A stretch of DNA of 64,000 nucleotides from Gossypium raimondii (GCF_025698545.1 NC_068565.1:7378001-7442000); one strand, 5' to 3'; shown: positions 1-12,604, counted from the stretch's first letter. The notes: generated by a model not told the origin, from the sequence alone. Made by a program: numbers and translations.

Positions 1-3000
1 CCTAAGCAGTAGTCGAGCAGATCGAAGATGGCGTATTTTACCTCCCTGCGATTATAGTGGAGTACATTGAAGCCAGTAATTCTACTTCCCTGGACAACAA
101 TGGAATAAATTGAAGATTTCAGATCTTATCCACCTAAGCAGTAGTGGAGCAGACCGAAGATGGCAGATTTTACCTCCCTGTGGTTATAGTGTTGTACATT
201 GAAGCCAGTAATTCTACTTCCCTGGACAACAGTAGAATAAATTGAAGATTTCAGATCTTATCTCCCTAAGCAGTAGTGGAGCAGATCGAAGATGGCGGAT
301 TTTACCTCCTTGTGGTTATAGTGGAGTACATTGAAGCGAGTAATTCTACTTCCCTGGGCAACAGTGGAATAGATTGAAGATTTCAGATCTTATCTCCCTA
401 AGCAGTAGTGGAGCAGATCGAAGATGGCGTATTTTACCTCTCTGTGGTTATAGTTGAGTACATTGAAGGCAGTAATTCTACTTCCCTGGGCAACAGTGGA
501 ATAGATTGAAAATTTCAGATCTTATCTCCCTAAGCAGTAGTGGAACAGATCGAAGATGGCGAATTTTCCCTCCCTACGGTTATAATGGAGTACATTGAAG
601 CCAGTAATTCTACTTCCCTGGACAACAGTGGAATAAATTGAAGATTTCAGATCTTATCTCCCTAAGCAGTAGTGGAGCAGATCGAAGATGGCGAATTTTA
701 CCTCCCTGTGGTTATAGTGGAGTACATTGAAGCCAATAATTCTACTTCCCTGGACAACAGTGGAATAGATTGAATATTTCAGATCTTATCTCCCTAAGCA
801 GTAGTGGAACAGATCGAATATGGCGTATTTTACCTCCCTGTGGTTATAGTGGAGTACATTGAAGCCAATAATTCTACTTCCCTGGACAACAGTGGAATAG
901 ATTGAATATTTCAGATCTTATCTCCCTAAGCAGTAGTGGAGCAGATCGAAGATGGCAGATTTTACCTCCCTCTAATTATAGTGGAGTACATTGAAGCCAG
1001 TAATTTTACTTCTCTAGACAACAGTGGAATAGATTGAAGATTTCAGATATTATCTCCCTAAGCAGTAGTGGAGCAGATCGAAGATGACTGATTTTACCTC
1101 CCTGTGGTTATAGTGGAGTACATTGAAGGCAGTAATTCTACTTCCCTGGGCAACAGTAGAATAGATTGAAGATTTAAGATCTTATCTCCCTAAGCAGTAG
1201 TGGAGCAGATCGAAGATGGCGGATTTTACCTCCCTATGGTTATAGTGGAGTACATTGAAGCCAGTAATTCTACTTTCCTGGACAACAGTGGAATAGATTG
1301 AAGATTTCAGATCTTATTTCCCTAAGCAGTAGTGAAGCAGATCGAAGGTGGCGGATTTTACCTCCCTGCGGTTATAGTGGAGTACATTGAAGCCAGTAAT
1401 TCTACTTTCCTGGACAACAGTTGAATAAATTGAAGATTTCAGATCTTATCTCCCTAAGCAGTAGTGGAGCAGATCGAAGATGGCGGATTTTACCTCCTGT
1501 GGTTATAGTGGAGTACATTGAAGCCAGTAATTCAACTTCCCTGGGCAACAGTAGAATAGATTGAAGATTTCAGATATTATCTCCCTAAGCAGTAGTGGAG
1601 CAGATCGAAGATGGCAGATTTTACCTCCCTGCGATTATAGTGGAGTACATTGAAGCCCGTAATTCTACTTCCCTGGACAACAGTGGAACAAATTGAAGAT
1701 TTCAGATCTTATCTCCCTAAGCAATAGTGGAGCAGATCGAAGATGGCGGATTTTACCTCCCTGTGGTTATAGTGTAGTACATTGAAGCCAGTAATTCTAC
1801 TTCCCTGGACAACAGTGGAATAGATTGAAGATTTCAGATCTTATCTCCTAAGCGAGAGTGGAGCAGATCGAAGATGGCGGATTTTACCTCCCTGTGGTTA
1901 TAGTGGAGTACATTGAAGCCAGTAATTCAACTTCCCTGGGCAACAGTAGAATAGATTGAAGATTTCAAATATTATCTCCCTAAGCAGTAGTGGAGCAGAT
2001 CGAAGATGGCGTATTTTACCTCCCTGCGATTATAGTGGAGTACATTGAAGCCCGTAATTCTACTTCCCTGGACAACAGTGGAACAAATTGAAGATTTCAG
2101 ATCTTATCTCCCTAAGCAATAGTGGAGCAGATCGAAGATGGCGGATTTTACCTCCCTGTGGTTATAGTGGAGTACATTGAAGCCAATAATTCTACTTCCC
2201 TGGACAACAGTGGAATAGATTGAAGATTTCAGATCTTATCTCCCTAAGCAGTAGTGGAGCAGATCGAAGATGGCGGATTTTACCTCCCTGTGGTTATAGT
2301 GGAGTACAGTGAAGGCAGTAATTCTACTTCCACGGGCAACAATGGAATAGATTGAAGATTTCAGATCTTATCTCCTAGCGAGAGTGGAGCAGATCAAGAT
2401 GGCGTATTTTACCTTCCTGTGGTTATAGTCGAGTACATTGAAGGCAGTAATTCTACTTCCCTGGGCAATAGTGGAATAGATTGAAAATTTCAGATCTTAT
2501 CTCCCTAAGCAGTAGTGGAACAGATCGAAGATGGCGGATTTTACCTCCCTGCGGTTATAATGGATTACATTGAAGCCAGTAATTCTACTTCCCTGGACAA
2601 CAGTGGAATAAATTGAAGATTTCAGATCTTATCTCCCTAAGCAGTAGTGGAGCAGATCGAAGATGGCGGATTTTACCTCCCGTGGTTATAGTGGAGTACA
2701 TTGAAGCGATAATTCTACTTCCACGGACAACAGTGAAATAGATTGAAGATTTCAGATCTTATCTCCCTAAGCAGTAGTGGAGCAGATAGAAGATGGTGTA
2801 TTTTACCTCCCTATGGTTATAGTGGAGTACATTGAAGGCAGTAATTCTACTTCCCTGGGCAACAGTGGAATAGATTGAAGATTTCAGATCTTATCTCCTA
2901 GCGATAGTGGAGTAGATCAAGATGGCGATTTTACCTCCTCCGATGATAGTGGAGTACATTGAAGCCGATAATTCTACTTCCCGGACCACGTGGAATAGAT

Positions 3001-4375
3001 TGAAGATTTGAGATCTTATCTCCCTAGCGAGAGTGGAGCGGATCGAAGATGGCAGATTTTACCTCCCTGTGGTTATAGTGGAGTACATTGAAGGCAGTAA
3101 TTCTACTTCCCTGGGCAACAGTGGAATAGATTGAAGAGTTCAGATCTTATCTCCCTAAGCAGTAGTGGAGCAGATCGAAGATGGCGGATCTTACCTCCCT
3201 ATGGTTATAGTGGAGTACATTGAAGCTAGTAATTCTACTTTCCTGGACAACAGTGGAATAGATTGAAGATTTCAGATCTTATTTCCCTAAGTAGTAGTGG
3301 AGCAGATCGAAGATGGCGGATTTTACCTCCATGCGGTTATAGTGGAGTACATTAAAGCCAGTAATTCTACTTCTCTGGACAACAGTGGAATAAATTGAAG
3401 ATTTCAGATCTTATCTCCCTAAGCAGAAGTGGAGCAGATCGAAGATGGCGGATTTTACCTCCCTGTGGTTATAGTGTTGTACATTGAAGCCAGTAATTCT
3501 ACTTCCCTGGACAACAGTGGAATAGATTGAAGATTTCAGATCCTATCTCCCTAAGCAGTGGTGGAGCAGATCGAAGATGGCGGATTTTGCCTCCCTGTGG
3601 TTATAGTGGAGTACATTGAAGGCAGTAATTCTACTTCCCTGGGCAACAGTGGAATAGATTGAAGATTTCAGATCTTATCTCCCTAAGCAGTAGTGGAGCA
3701 GATCGAAGATGGCGGATTTTACCTCCCTGTGGTTATAGTGTAGTACATTGAAGGCGATAATTCTACTTCCCGGACAACAAGTGGAATAGATTGAAGATTT
3801 CAGATCTTATCTCCTAAGCGATAGTGGAGCAGATCGAAGATGGCGATTTTACCTCCCGTGGTTATAGTGGAGTACATTGAAGGCGATAATTCTACTTCCC
3901 AGGCAACAATGGAATAGATTGAAGATTTCAGATCTTATCTCCTAGCGATAGTGGAGCAGATCGAAGATGGCGGATTTTTCCTCCCTGTGGTTATAGTGGA
4001 GTACATTGAAGCCAGTAATTCTACTTCCCTGGACAATAGTGGAATGGATTGAAGATTTCAGATATTATCTCCCTAAGCAGTAGTGGAGCAGATCGAAGAT
4101 GGCGGATTTTACTCTTCCTGTGGTTATAGTGGAGTACATTGAAGCCAGTAATTTTACTTCCTTGGGCAACTGTGGAATAGATTGAAGATTTCATATTTTA
4201 TCTCCTTAAGCAGTAGTGGAGTAGATAGAAGATGGCGGATTTTACCTCCCTGTGGTTACAGTGGAGTACATTGAAGCCAGTAATTCTACTTCCCTGGGCA
4301 ACAGTGGAATTGATTGAAGATTGTAAGTCTTATCTCCCTGTAGTTGCAGTGGAATAGATTGAAGCACTAGCTCCT
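1..4375. repeat. 132-bp tandem array with 3 x 44-bp higher-order structure
   Basis: About 33 head-to-tail copies of a 132-bp unit run from the window edge to about 4335. The unit starts at 1, 133, 265 and 397, an exact 132-bp step, with small indels in some copies (about 2375-2400 and 2895-3000). Each unit divides into three 44-bp monomers starting CTCCCTAAGCAG, CTCCCTGTGGTT and TTCCCTGGACAA. All three share a core close to AGTGGA..A-GATTGAAG, so the 132-bp unit is a trimer of an older 44-bp repeat. A last, diverged 44-mer lies at about 4335-4375. Every frame I checked meets a stop within one unit, so it is probably not coding. It lies directly upstream of a polypurine tract and LTR, so I infer that it is the 3' non-coding part of a Gypsy element. 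It continues left of the window. Confidence 0.95.
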
Positions 4376-4500
4376 ATACTTTTGAAGATGCAGTAGGAAG
4401 GAATGAGGCTACTTGAAGAAGATGAGTTTCATGTTCCAGCAAGACCGGGCAAAATTGGGCACTTTTAAAGTCTTTGCTCCGTTCCTGTTACACGACAACG

Positions 4501-4516
4501 AGCAAAGAGGGGCAGC
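4501..4516 (+). other. Polypurine tract of the Gypsy element
   Basis: A purine-rich stretch (AGCAAAGAGGGGCAGC) directly abuts the TGTAATACCC start of the LTR. This is the position and composition of the plus-strand primer that LTR retrotransposons use for reverse transcription. It identifies the following LTR as the 3' LTR of a plus-oriented element and places the tandem array inside that element. Confidence 0.75.
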
Positions 4517-4760
4517 TGTAATACCCAATTTTAGCCCGGACTCACATATGGAAACATAATTTTTGAGGATATGCAATCTTAGATATGATATGCAATCCTA
4601 GATATGATATGCAATCTTAGATATGATATATGAAATCTTAGATATGATATGTAATCTTAGAAGATATGATTTTGTAATCTTAGAGATTTAATTTGTAGAT
4701 ACCCTTTAATCTCAATAGTTGATGTAATTGATCTCATTGTTGGATTTGGGGAGGCTCAAC

Positions 4761-4768
4761 TATAAATA
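4761..4768 (+). promoter_or_regulatory. Putative TATA box of the Gypsy LTR
   Basis: TATAAATA lies about 245 bp into the LTR, followed by GAGGCCTCTCCC and a purine-rich tract. This is the usual layout of a plant LTR promoter and U3/R boundary. Whether it is active cannot be told from sequence. Confidence 0.55.
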
Positions 4769-5189
4769 GAGGCCTCTCCCTTCATTGTAAAAAAAAAGAG
4801 AAAAGAGGAAGAGGAATAAAAAAGAATGATTTGCAGTTTTTTAAAGGTGGCTTACTATTTTTTTCTTTCGATTATTTTTTTTACTTATTCACGATTTCAA
4901 AAAAGGGAGAAGGTGATACCACTGCGAATTTTATTTATTTATTTATTTAGCCCCTCCGCCTTTTAATGTTTTTTGTAATTAAGTTTTCTTTATTTTTTTA
5001 ATTTACCCTTTTATTTATTTTAAATTCCAATTTAATCATTTTGAACGACACCGTTTTAGAGAAGAAGGGAAAATTTTCCTTCCAGTCCTCCAAATTTTAT
5101 TTATTTGCAGATTGACCCCAAATTTGTTTACTTGTAGTTCAATTTAATCCTTTTATATTTTTCTTAAAATTAGTTAATTTTTTAATGTA

Positions 5190-5237
<48 letters not shown>

Positions 5238-5239
5238 TT
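5190..5239. repeat. (TTA)n microsatellite
   Basis: About 16 perfect TTA/ATT triplets lie in the AT-rich middle of the Gypsy LTR. Further TAT/TTA-rich sequence continues on both sides. Confidence 0.9.
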
Positions 5240-5937
5240 CATATGTAATTATTATTATTTTAGCTATATATATACTTGTTTCTATGTGCGTATTTATATT
5301 TTTTTAAAACTAATATATTTATATATTTATTTTTTAATATGAGGTACTTATTTTTATTTTTATTTTATTTATATATAATTATTTTTTATAATCTATATAT
5401 GTTATATTTATCTTTGTATATATATGTATGTATACATATTAATATTTTAACCAGCTTTTTATATACTTGTATATATATATGAATATATATATATTTTAAA
5501 TGCTCAAATATATGTATTTTTAACACTTACTTTATAATTTATATTTTATTTTCACAAATGCATTATATATTCTCGCTTTTATAAATTTTAATCCAAAGTT
5601 ACATATGTAAATTATGTGTATGGCTTTTAATTTCAATGTATATATTATGTGCCTTTTATTCTTTATATTTTGTTTATTTTCTTCATTCGATTATTAATTC
5701 ATGTTTTCGTTTATATGTTAAAAGAATTGTTTTTATGATTTATTTGATATTTTGTATGTGATTATTTTTATTATGTATATTGATTTTATTTATTCATTTA
5801 TTTATATTATTTCTAGGCCTTTGTAATATTTATTATTGAATTGTATATTTAATATAGCATCACATCATTCTTTACTCGATTTCAAACTTTTCAAAATTGA
5901 GAGAATGCTTGAATTTAGGATTTTCAAGGAAATTGAG

Positions 5938-7352
5938 CCCTAACGTATTGGGTTCCGATTTTCTTCGTTAAGTCTAACAATCGAGCATTTCTCTTTAATC
6001 AAAAATAAGAATTCATTATTGGGAATTCAACACGTTGTGTCCTAACGTATTGGATGTGACGCATTGATTTCTCGAAATGAATTTTTTTTCTAAAAACAAT
6101 AAAGGAAATATTCCGAGTTTGGGATTTTAAAGGAATTGTGCCCTAACGTATTGGGTGTGATTTCTTAAATCTTGGATAAGTGGATGTTCTTTTAAAGTAA
6201 ATGAAATATTCTGAGTTTGAGATTCTAGAAGAATCGTGCCCTAACGTATTGGGTGTGATTTCTTAAATCTTGGATAAGTGGATGCTCTTTTAAAATTTTA
6301 TTGTACAAGTATTTTGGGGAAAATTAGAATGCTGTGACCTAACGCATTGAGTGTGGTATCTTCTTTCTCTGAAATAATAAGGGTCTTAATATGTAGCCTT
6401 TTAAGTTTTGCTAAGGATTACGTTTTTTCCAAATTCTCGACCTTAAGACACTAATTAATTAACTAGGTACCAATTTTGGGCGTTACGAGGGTGCTAATCC
6501 TTCCTCATACGTAACTGACTCCCGGATCTGTTTTTCTAAAACTCGTAGACCAAAGCCGTTTTTTTAGGTGATCCAATCACACCCTAACAAAGATTGGTGG
6601 CGACTCCCAATTTTAATTTTTTAAAAAAGTCGACAACCTAAAACATTTTTGTTTTTCAAAAGATGGTTTCGACACATATTTATATACTTATATTTTTATA
6701 TTATGTAATTTATATACATATCTATATACATATCTTTTAATTTTCATAAATATATCTGTACATGCTTATTTATATTTCTTATTATGTCTTATAATTTATA
6801 TATATATATATATATACATCCATACATTTTTTACATTTTTATAATTTTATTCATTTTATGTTTACATTTTCATTATTATTTAAAAAACGTTTTAATTTTA
6901 TTTGCTTACATACTTGTTATTTTGTGTGTTATTGATTTGTCCTTTTATTCATCTATTTTTTATTACTGTTGCTCATATTATTTTTTATACTCATGTATTC
7001 GATATTGTTTTATACGCGTATTAACAACGAATTTCATTTCTACCATTTTGAGTTAGATTAATTTATTCGATGCATGAATCATGATTTTAAAACAAGTAAA
7101 GCCTTGTATTTTGATTCGATAAGATTGTGCCCTAACTTATGGGGTTTCGATTTTCTCGATAAATCCAAATACACAAATCTTTTGAAACAAAAATTTTAAA
7201 CGATCGTGAGAATTAGCAAAGGATCATGTTTTAACTTACGGGACACGATCATTTTTCTAAAACTTGAGATAATCTAATATCGTTTTAAAATAATCTTTTC
7301 GGTATTCATTCTCATATCGGGAACTTTAGACATTGCGTCCTAACTTACGGGA
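5938..7352 (+). repeat. About 100-bp phased CCTAAC motif series in the LTR
   Basis: The motif CCCTAACGTATTGGG or a variant recurs at about 5938, 6041, 6141, 6239 and 6338, and again as CCTAACTTA(T/C)GGG at about 7130, 7231 and 7339. Spacing is 98 to 108 bp. The units at 6128 and 6226 are nearly identical over about 70 bp. This is a degenerate tandem repeat present in both halves of the duplicated LTR. Confidence 0.8.
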
Positions 7353-7736
7353 CATAATTTTATTTCTCGATTAACGTGAAAATATGCCTCTATCTCAAAA
7401 ATTTTCAATGTTTTGACAAAGGATCGTATTTTTAAAACTTTTCAAAATTTCCAATCCTCGACACCAATACATTAATTAATCAACTAGGTACCAATTTTGG
7501 GCGTTACGAGGGTGCTAATCCTTCCTCGTACGCAACTGACTCCCAAACCCATTTTTTTTGAATTTCGTAGACCAAAAAGCGTTGTTTTAATAAATTGAAT
7601 TGTTTATTAAAAATAGCCATTTTCCGAGGTGACCCGATTACACCTCCTCAAAAAAGATTGGTGGCGACTCCCGTGTTCGTTTTCATTTTCAAAATCTAAG
7701 TCGATCCCGTTTTAACAAAAAAAATGGTGTCAAACA

Positions 7737-10361
7737 GTTTGATTTTCCAATACATCAAGAAATGAAGCAGAGGAGCCAATTGCACAACTCCTGGATTCGG
7801 GAAATTTCGTAGTGAAAGACCGAAATGATAATGATCCGACAAAATTTCTTTGGCAGAGTTTTGATTATCCTTACGGTAATAAACTTTGTCACCGGTTTTG
7901 ACTGGCATATATCATCTTTGAAAAGCGTAGAAGATCCTGCTACAGGCCTATATTCTTTCAGGATCGAGCCACAGGGGTTACCACAGCTTGTTCTTAAGAA
8001 GGGGCCTTAAGTATTGTTTAATGCAAGATCATGGAATGGTGTTTATTTTACGGGAAGATCATTGCCTAAAGATTACACAGTATATTCATATGAGTTTGTC
8101 TTGAATAAGGATGAGGTTTATTACAAATTCGGGCCTCGAAATAAGTTTATCTTTTCAAGGTATTTATTGAATCCATCAGGTCTAGTACAACGCTCCATAT
8201 GGAATGATGGAAAAAATGACTGGGAGGTTTTTTCCTCTACACAATCAGATCAGTGTTATATCTATGCCTATTTTGGACCATATTCTAGTTGCAGTATCGA
8301 CAAATCTCCTTCATGTAAATGCTTGGAAGGGTTCATGGGCAGATTAGCATCTCCTGGGGATTTGGGTTCGGTAGATTGGTCAAAAGGATGTACTCGAAGA
8401 ACACCATTGGCCTGTGATGGTAGAGATAGCTTTCTCAAGCAAACCAGACTGAAGATTCTGGACACTTCCAAATCTTGGTCAGACATTAGCATCAATCTTA
8501 AGGGCTGTGAGGAATTGTGTTTGAAGAATTGCTCTTGCACTGCATACGCAAATTTAGATATCTGAGAGGGAGGCTGTGGCTACCTGCTGTGGTTCGGAGA
8601 CCTAATTTACATCATAGAATTCAGTGAGGGTGGACAAGACCTTTATATCAGGCTGGCTACTTCTGATCTAAGTAATGTTCCTTCTCTGTTTTCCATTTAG
8701 ATTGATCAATGAAATTGAGTATAAACATTTGGGATATGTGTTTTAAACATGAAACCATTTTTTTGACTAATTATTCGTATTTCTTTCAGATCATATTCGA
8801 AGCAAAGGAAAGCTAAAAGAAAAGCAGAAGGCAGCAATCATAGCTAGCACTGTCATAATAGCCAGCAGAATGACAATACTAGCATCGGTGTTGTATGTCC
8901 GGAAGATGAAGCTCAAAAACACGGGTAAAAGAACACATTTACCAACTATAACCACAATCATAACATTGTTAGTTCTACAATATTTCAGTCAATCTCATAC
9001 TAGTTCAATGACAATCAGGTGAAGAAGATTTAGAGTTGCCTGTATTCGATTTTGCAACCATATCTACGACAACGAATAACTTCTCAAGCGACAACAAGCT
9101 GGGCCAAGGTGGATTCGGTCCTATTTATAGGGTAAATAAGCTGCATTCTTTAAATTATACTTCACTCGCTATTTAACCATTTTGCACATTATAAATTTAA
9201 GGGCACATTGATTGAGGGGCAAGAAATAGCAGTGAAGAGACTTTCAAAGAATTCGGGACAAGGAATCGAAGAGTTCAAAAATGAAGTAACATTGATTGCT
9301 AAACTTCAGCACCGCAATTTTGTAAAGCTTTTTGGTTGCTGCATTAGGAAAGCTGAGAGGATGCTAATTTATGAGTATATGCCTAACAAAAGTTTAGACT
9401 ACTTTATTTTCCGTTTGAGTCTACAATCTCCTAAATCTTCTTTTGCCCCCTACCTCTCGGGTTTTCTGTTATCCATTTTGATATATCTTTTTTGATGGTT
9501 ACAAATCAAACAAGAAGAAAACTACTTGACTGGCGTATCCGAATGCATATTATTGATGGAATTGCTAGAGGGGTTCTTTATCTTCATCTGACTCTAGATT
9601 GAAGATTATCCATAGATATCTCAAAGCAAGCAATATTTTACTAGATAATGAAATGAACCCAAAGATTTCAGACTTCGGCTTGGCTCGGAAGTTCGGAGTA
9701 GATCAGATTCAGGCTAAAACTAAAAGAGTGGTTGGGACATAGTATGTATATAAGCGAGACTTGTCGGATGCATATTCCAGGCTGTTTTTAATGTTCTAAT
9801 CTAACATTTTCTATTGCAGCGGTTACATGTCACTTGAATATGCCTTAGACGGGCTTTTTTCAATGAAATCTGATGTCTTTAGCTTCGGGGTTTTGGTTCT
9901 GGAGATAATATCAGGAAAGAAAAACAGGGGATTTTCCCATCCGGACCATGATCATAATCTTTTTAGACATGTAAGACATAAGACTGAATAACAAAAGTAC
10001 ACTTTTTTGTTTTCTGTTTCAAACAATAACATCATTTGTGATTCTAACTTCTCAGGCATGGAGATTATGGGCTGAAAAAAGGCCATTAGAACAAATCGAT
10101 AAAGCATTGGGCGATTCATACGATGCAACCCAAGTTTTAAGATGCATCAATGTAGCTCTCCTATGTGTGCAACAAAGTCCTTCAGATAGACCAAACATGT
10201 CATTAGTATTGCTCATGTTGTGTGGTGAGAGTATATTACCCCAACCGGAGTAGCCTGAGTTTTTCATTCAAAGAAATCTGCCCATAGCTGACTCTATATC
10301 AGTAGAAAATGAAATGTACTTGATAAATGAATCTTATACTACATCATTAAAGCCACGATAA
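7737..10361 (+). pseudogene. S-domain receptor-like kinase pseudogene (copy 1), 5' end displaced by Gypsy element
   Basis: Same gene type and exon plan as the intact copy at 40064. Remnants are: exon 1 (7737-8671; S-locus glycoprotein, EGF-like and PAN parts), transmembrane exon (8790-8924), and kinase exons at 9019-9131, 9202-9412, 9505-9741, 9820-9970 and 10056-10361. Exon 1 starts abruptly at the Gypsy LTR, so the signal peptide and most of the lectin domain are missing here. Lesions seen: stop TAA at 8008 replacing a Glu-type codon, stop TGA at about 8563 (CGA in copy 3), the acceptor before exon 5 reads CAA instead of CAG, a 1-bp deletion after LYLH in exon 5, the catalytic HRD Asp codon changed to TAT, and TAG at 10251. 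It cannot make a working kinase. The glycine loop (GQGGFGP) and the VAIK-like lysine are still readable. Confidence 0.93.
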
Positions 10362-11379
10362 ATGCTTCCAACATACCTTTATGATATGTTTGGATAAATC
10401 AATTAGGCTTTGTTTCATTCATATAATGACAAAAGAGAAATCTATAAATCAGGTGACAAATTAGACCAAGTAGAAGAAGATGAGATGTTGACAAATGAAA
10501 CTTCAGGATAGCCAGGTGTTATGCTTGTTTTCTTTCATTTACTTTTAGACAGTCGCCCTTTAATAAGCAATGCCAGATCCATTAGGTTATCAATTTGTCA
10601 AAGTCAGCCCATTAACACATAAATGCATGACTTTTTTTATTTATTTTTGCCGCTACATCTTCTAAGCATCTTTGCGTGTTCAATTTGTTTATTCAATGAA
10701 AGGAATATTGGAGTCTCACTCATCAAGCCACCAAGAATCATCTTCTGTAGAAGATATCAGTTGGTATAATTATTTACCTTGCCTGAATTAAGGCCTATAT
10801 TGTTTTCTGTTTTGCTTAATGCACAAGCAAGCAAGCAGGTTTGTATGTATATTCCTGAACCTACAACATGATGGGTTGAAGGCATGGAATTTATTTGGCA
10901 ATAATGAGCTAAGAAGTTGAAAACCAATTCTATTGATATCTGCTCACCTCTTTTTATAAAATCACCAATATTAGTTAGCTTGAAATAATTGGATCAAAAT
11001 AGTTAGATTACGACCAGCATCTTGTTTTGCAAATCTCATCATCCCAATCTTATTTTTTGTACCCAAACATATGTTGAAAATTCTATAAAAACGCAAGCAT
11101 GATGTGTTGAGGTTATCGGCAAAAAAGAAAGAAAAGAAACTGAAAAATGATAATCAAAATGATCTCAACACACTGATTTTCATTGAGGCATTAAGTTACA
11201 AACAATTACCTAATACTTAACAACTCCCACTAATGACATTGAAAATTACAAAACTTAACTTGTACACATAAACAAGCTAATTTATCAGCTAAAATTAGCA
11301 CCTAACCATCAATACATAACCAAGCTAATCAGCTAATTAGTCTTTGTACATCAACAATACTGATTACAAAATAAACTAG
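10362..11379. other. 3' flank of copy 1; no gene seen
   Basis: The first 200-250 bp resemble the sequence after copy 3 (43125-43510), including ACCAAGTAGAAGAAGA and a TTTCTTTCATTTACTTTT stretch, so the duplicated unit extended past the stop codon. The rest is AT-rich with no coding region I can support. Confidence 0.6.
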
Positions 11380-11556
11380 TGTTGAAAGTTGTCAACAATG
11401 CAGCAGCAAGCAAATGTCCATTGTGTATTTTTGGTCATTAAACTTTTGTAACATGTGACTTTTGTTGGTTTGATTGTAACTTTTTGTTTTGCTAAGGATT
11501 AGTCAAGTACTTAGCTGATTTAGTAGCTTTTTAGGTTATCATTAAGCTGATTTTAC
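11380..11556 (+). mobile_element. Copia A 5' LTR fragment
   Basis: These 177 bp match the start of the 3' LTR at 16477-16653 with only a few substitutions. The match stops sharply at GCTGATTTTA, where unrelated GC-rich sequence begins. Confidence 0.9.
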
Positions 11557-12604
11557 CGCCAGTCGCCGGTGCCAGTGTCGCCGTATATGGTGGTCGGGAA
11601 ACTGAAAAGTTTCTTCTTTTCTCCGGCACAACCTCTCAGCCCTATGCACCCTCCGGCGACGGCGATAAGAGGTAAAAAAACTCCTTTTTTTTATTTTATA
11701 TATTTCGAAATAAAAAAAGAAAAAAATATGAAATAGAATAAAAAAGATAAAATGAAAAAAACTTACACCATGTTCGGTTGGGTGTAATGGATTAGCCATT
11801 ACACCCCTATTCCGTGGCCCCACTCAATAATCTGTTTGGTTCGTTGTATTGCACTAATACGAGCCTATTACGTTACGGACGGATTCGGCATTTTCTCTGT
11901 TTTGATTTTCTTTTTCAATTTTTGCCCTCAGCTTCAGCTTCATCTTCAGCTTCTGTTCTTCACCTTCTTCTCCTTCTTCATCCAGGTAACTTTCCTCATT
12001 CTACTTCTTCCGTTCTTCATCTTTTATTTCCAATTTTCCTTAGCTTTGTCCGTCGCATATCTTCTCTTCTCAGGGCTGCTGTTTTGTTTCGCTCAAATCT
12101 ATGGCTGCTTTCTCCTCTTTCTCTCTTTTTTGGTACTTTTTATCTGTTTATATTTTGTTAATGTTAAGGATAGAGTGATAAAGTATTGATTTTGGGTCTT
12201 TGATTTGGACAGTAGTTATGCAACGACTGGAAGGATTGTTGCAATTGTGAGAGCCTCACCACGACTCTCTTCTTCTCTCACCTCCATCAATTTTCTAACA
12301 CCAAATCACCCACGCAGGTATTTTTCTTTTTATTTGGTTGGGAAGTTCTCTTATTTCGGTATTCAATTGATGAATCTTCTTTTTCCTTTTTCATGTCGGT
12401 TTCCTTTATTGATAGATAGTTCGAAACCATCTGTTAATGCTAATTATGGTTTTGTTATCCAGAATTTATTAGAGAAACAAGAAAATTTAAGTGAAAGAAA
12501 AATTAAACTTGGGGTGGTCAGTAATATTCCTTGTGTTTCGATATGTAAATAAGTTGAATCAAATTATTATGCATTGATCACCAAGTTTGTAAATAAGCAT
12601 GCAG

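Larger units (their letters stand above)
4517..7736 (+). mobile_element. 3' LTR of a Gypsy-type retrotransposon (3.2 kb)
   Basis: The LTR opens with TGTAATACCCAATTTTAGCC and closes with ATGGTGTCAAACA, after which receptor-kinase exon 1 sequence resumes at 7737 (GTTTG). It has a TATA box near its start, a very AT-rich middle, and two copies of a GC-richer terminal module (GGTGCTAATCCTTCCTC ... GGTGGCGACTCCC) at about 6465-6674 and 7485-7736. The first module already ends in GGTTTCGACA, like an LTR terminus, so the LTR holds an internal duplication of about 1 kb or a second LTR end. The gag-pol part and 5' LTR would lie left of the window. The target-site duplication cannot be confirmed because its left copy is out of view. 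Confidence 0.8.

Noticed and set aside
1..4375. CRISPR-like array
   Set aside because: Units are 132 bp with no constant-repeat and variable-spacer pattern; the whole unit repeats. The context is a plant retrotransposon.
5276..7056. Small open frames rich in Tyr, Ile, Phe and Leu (5276-5482, 6784-7056)
   Set aside because: They arise from AT-rich microsatellite-like DNA inside the LTR. No start context, domain or conservation.
7696..8540. Minus-strand open frames over copy 1
   Set aside because: Antisense shadows of the S-domain exon. The same shadows recur opposite copies 2 and 3.
11814..12552. Overlapping open frames upstream of the LSD1-like exon
   Set aside because: Pyrimidine-rich leader and intron-like sequence. 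The translations have low-complexity Phe/Leu/Ser content and no domain.
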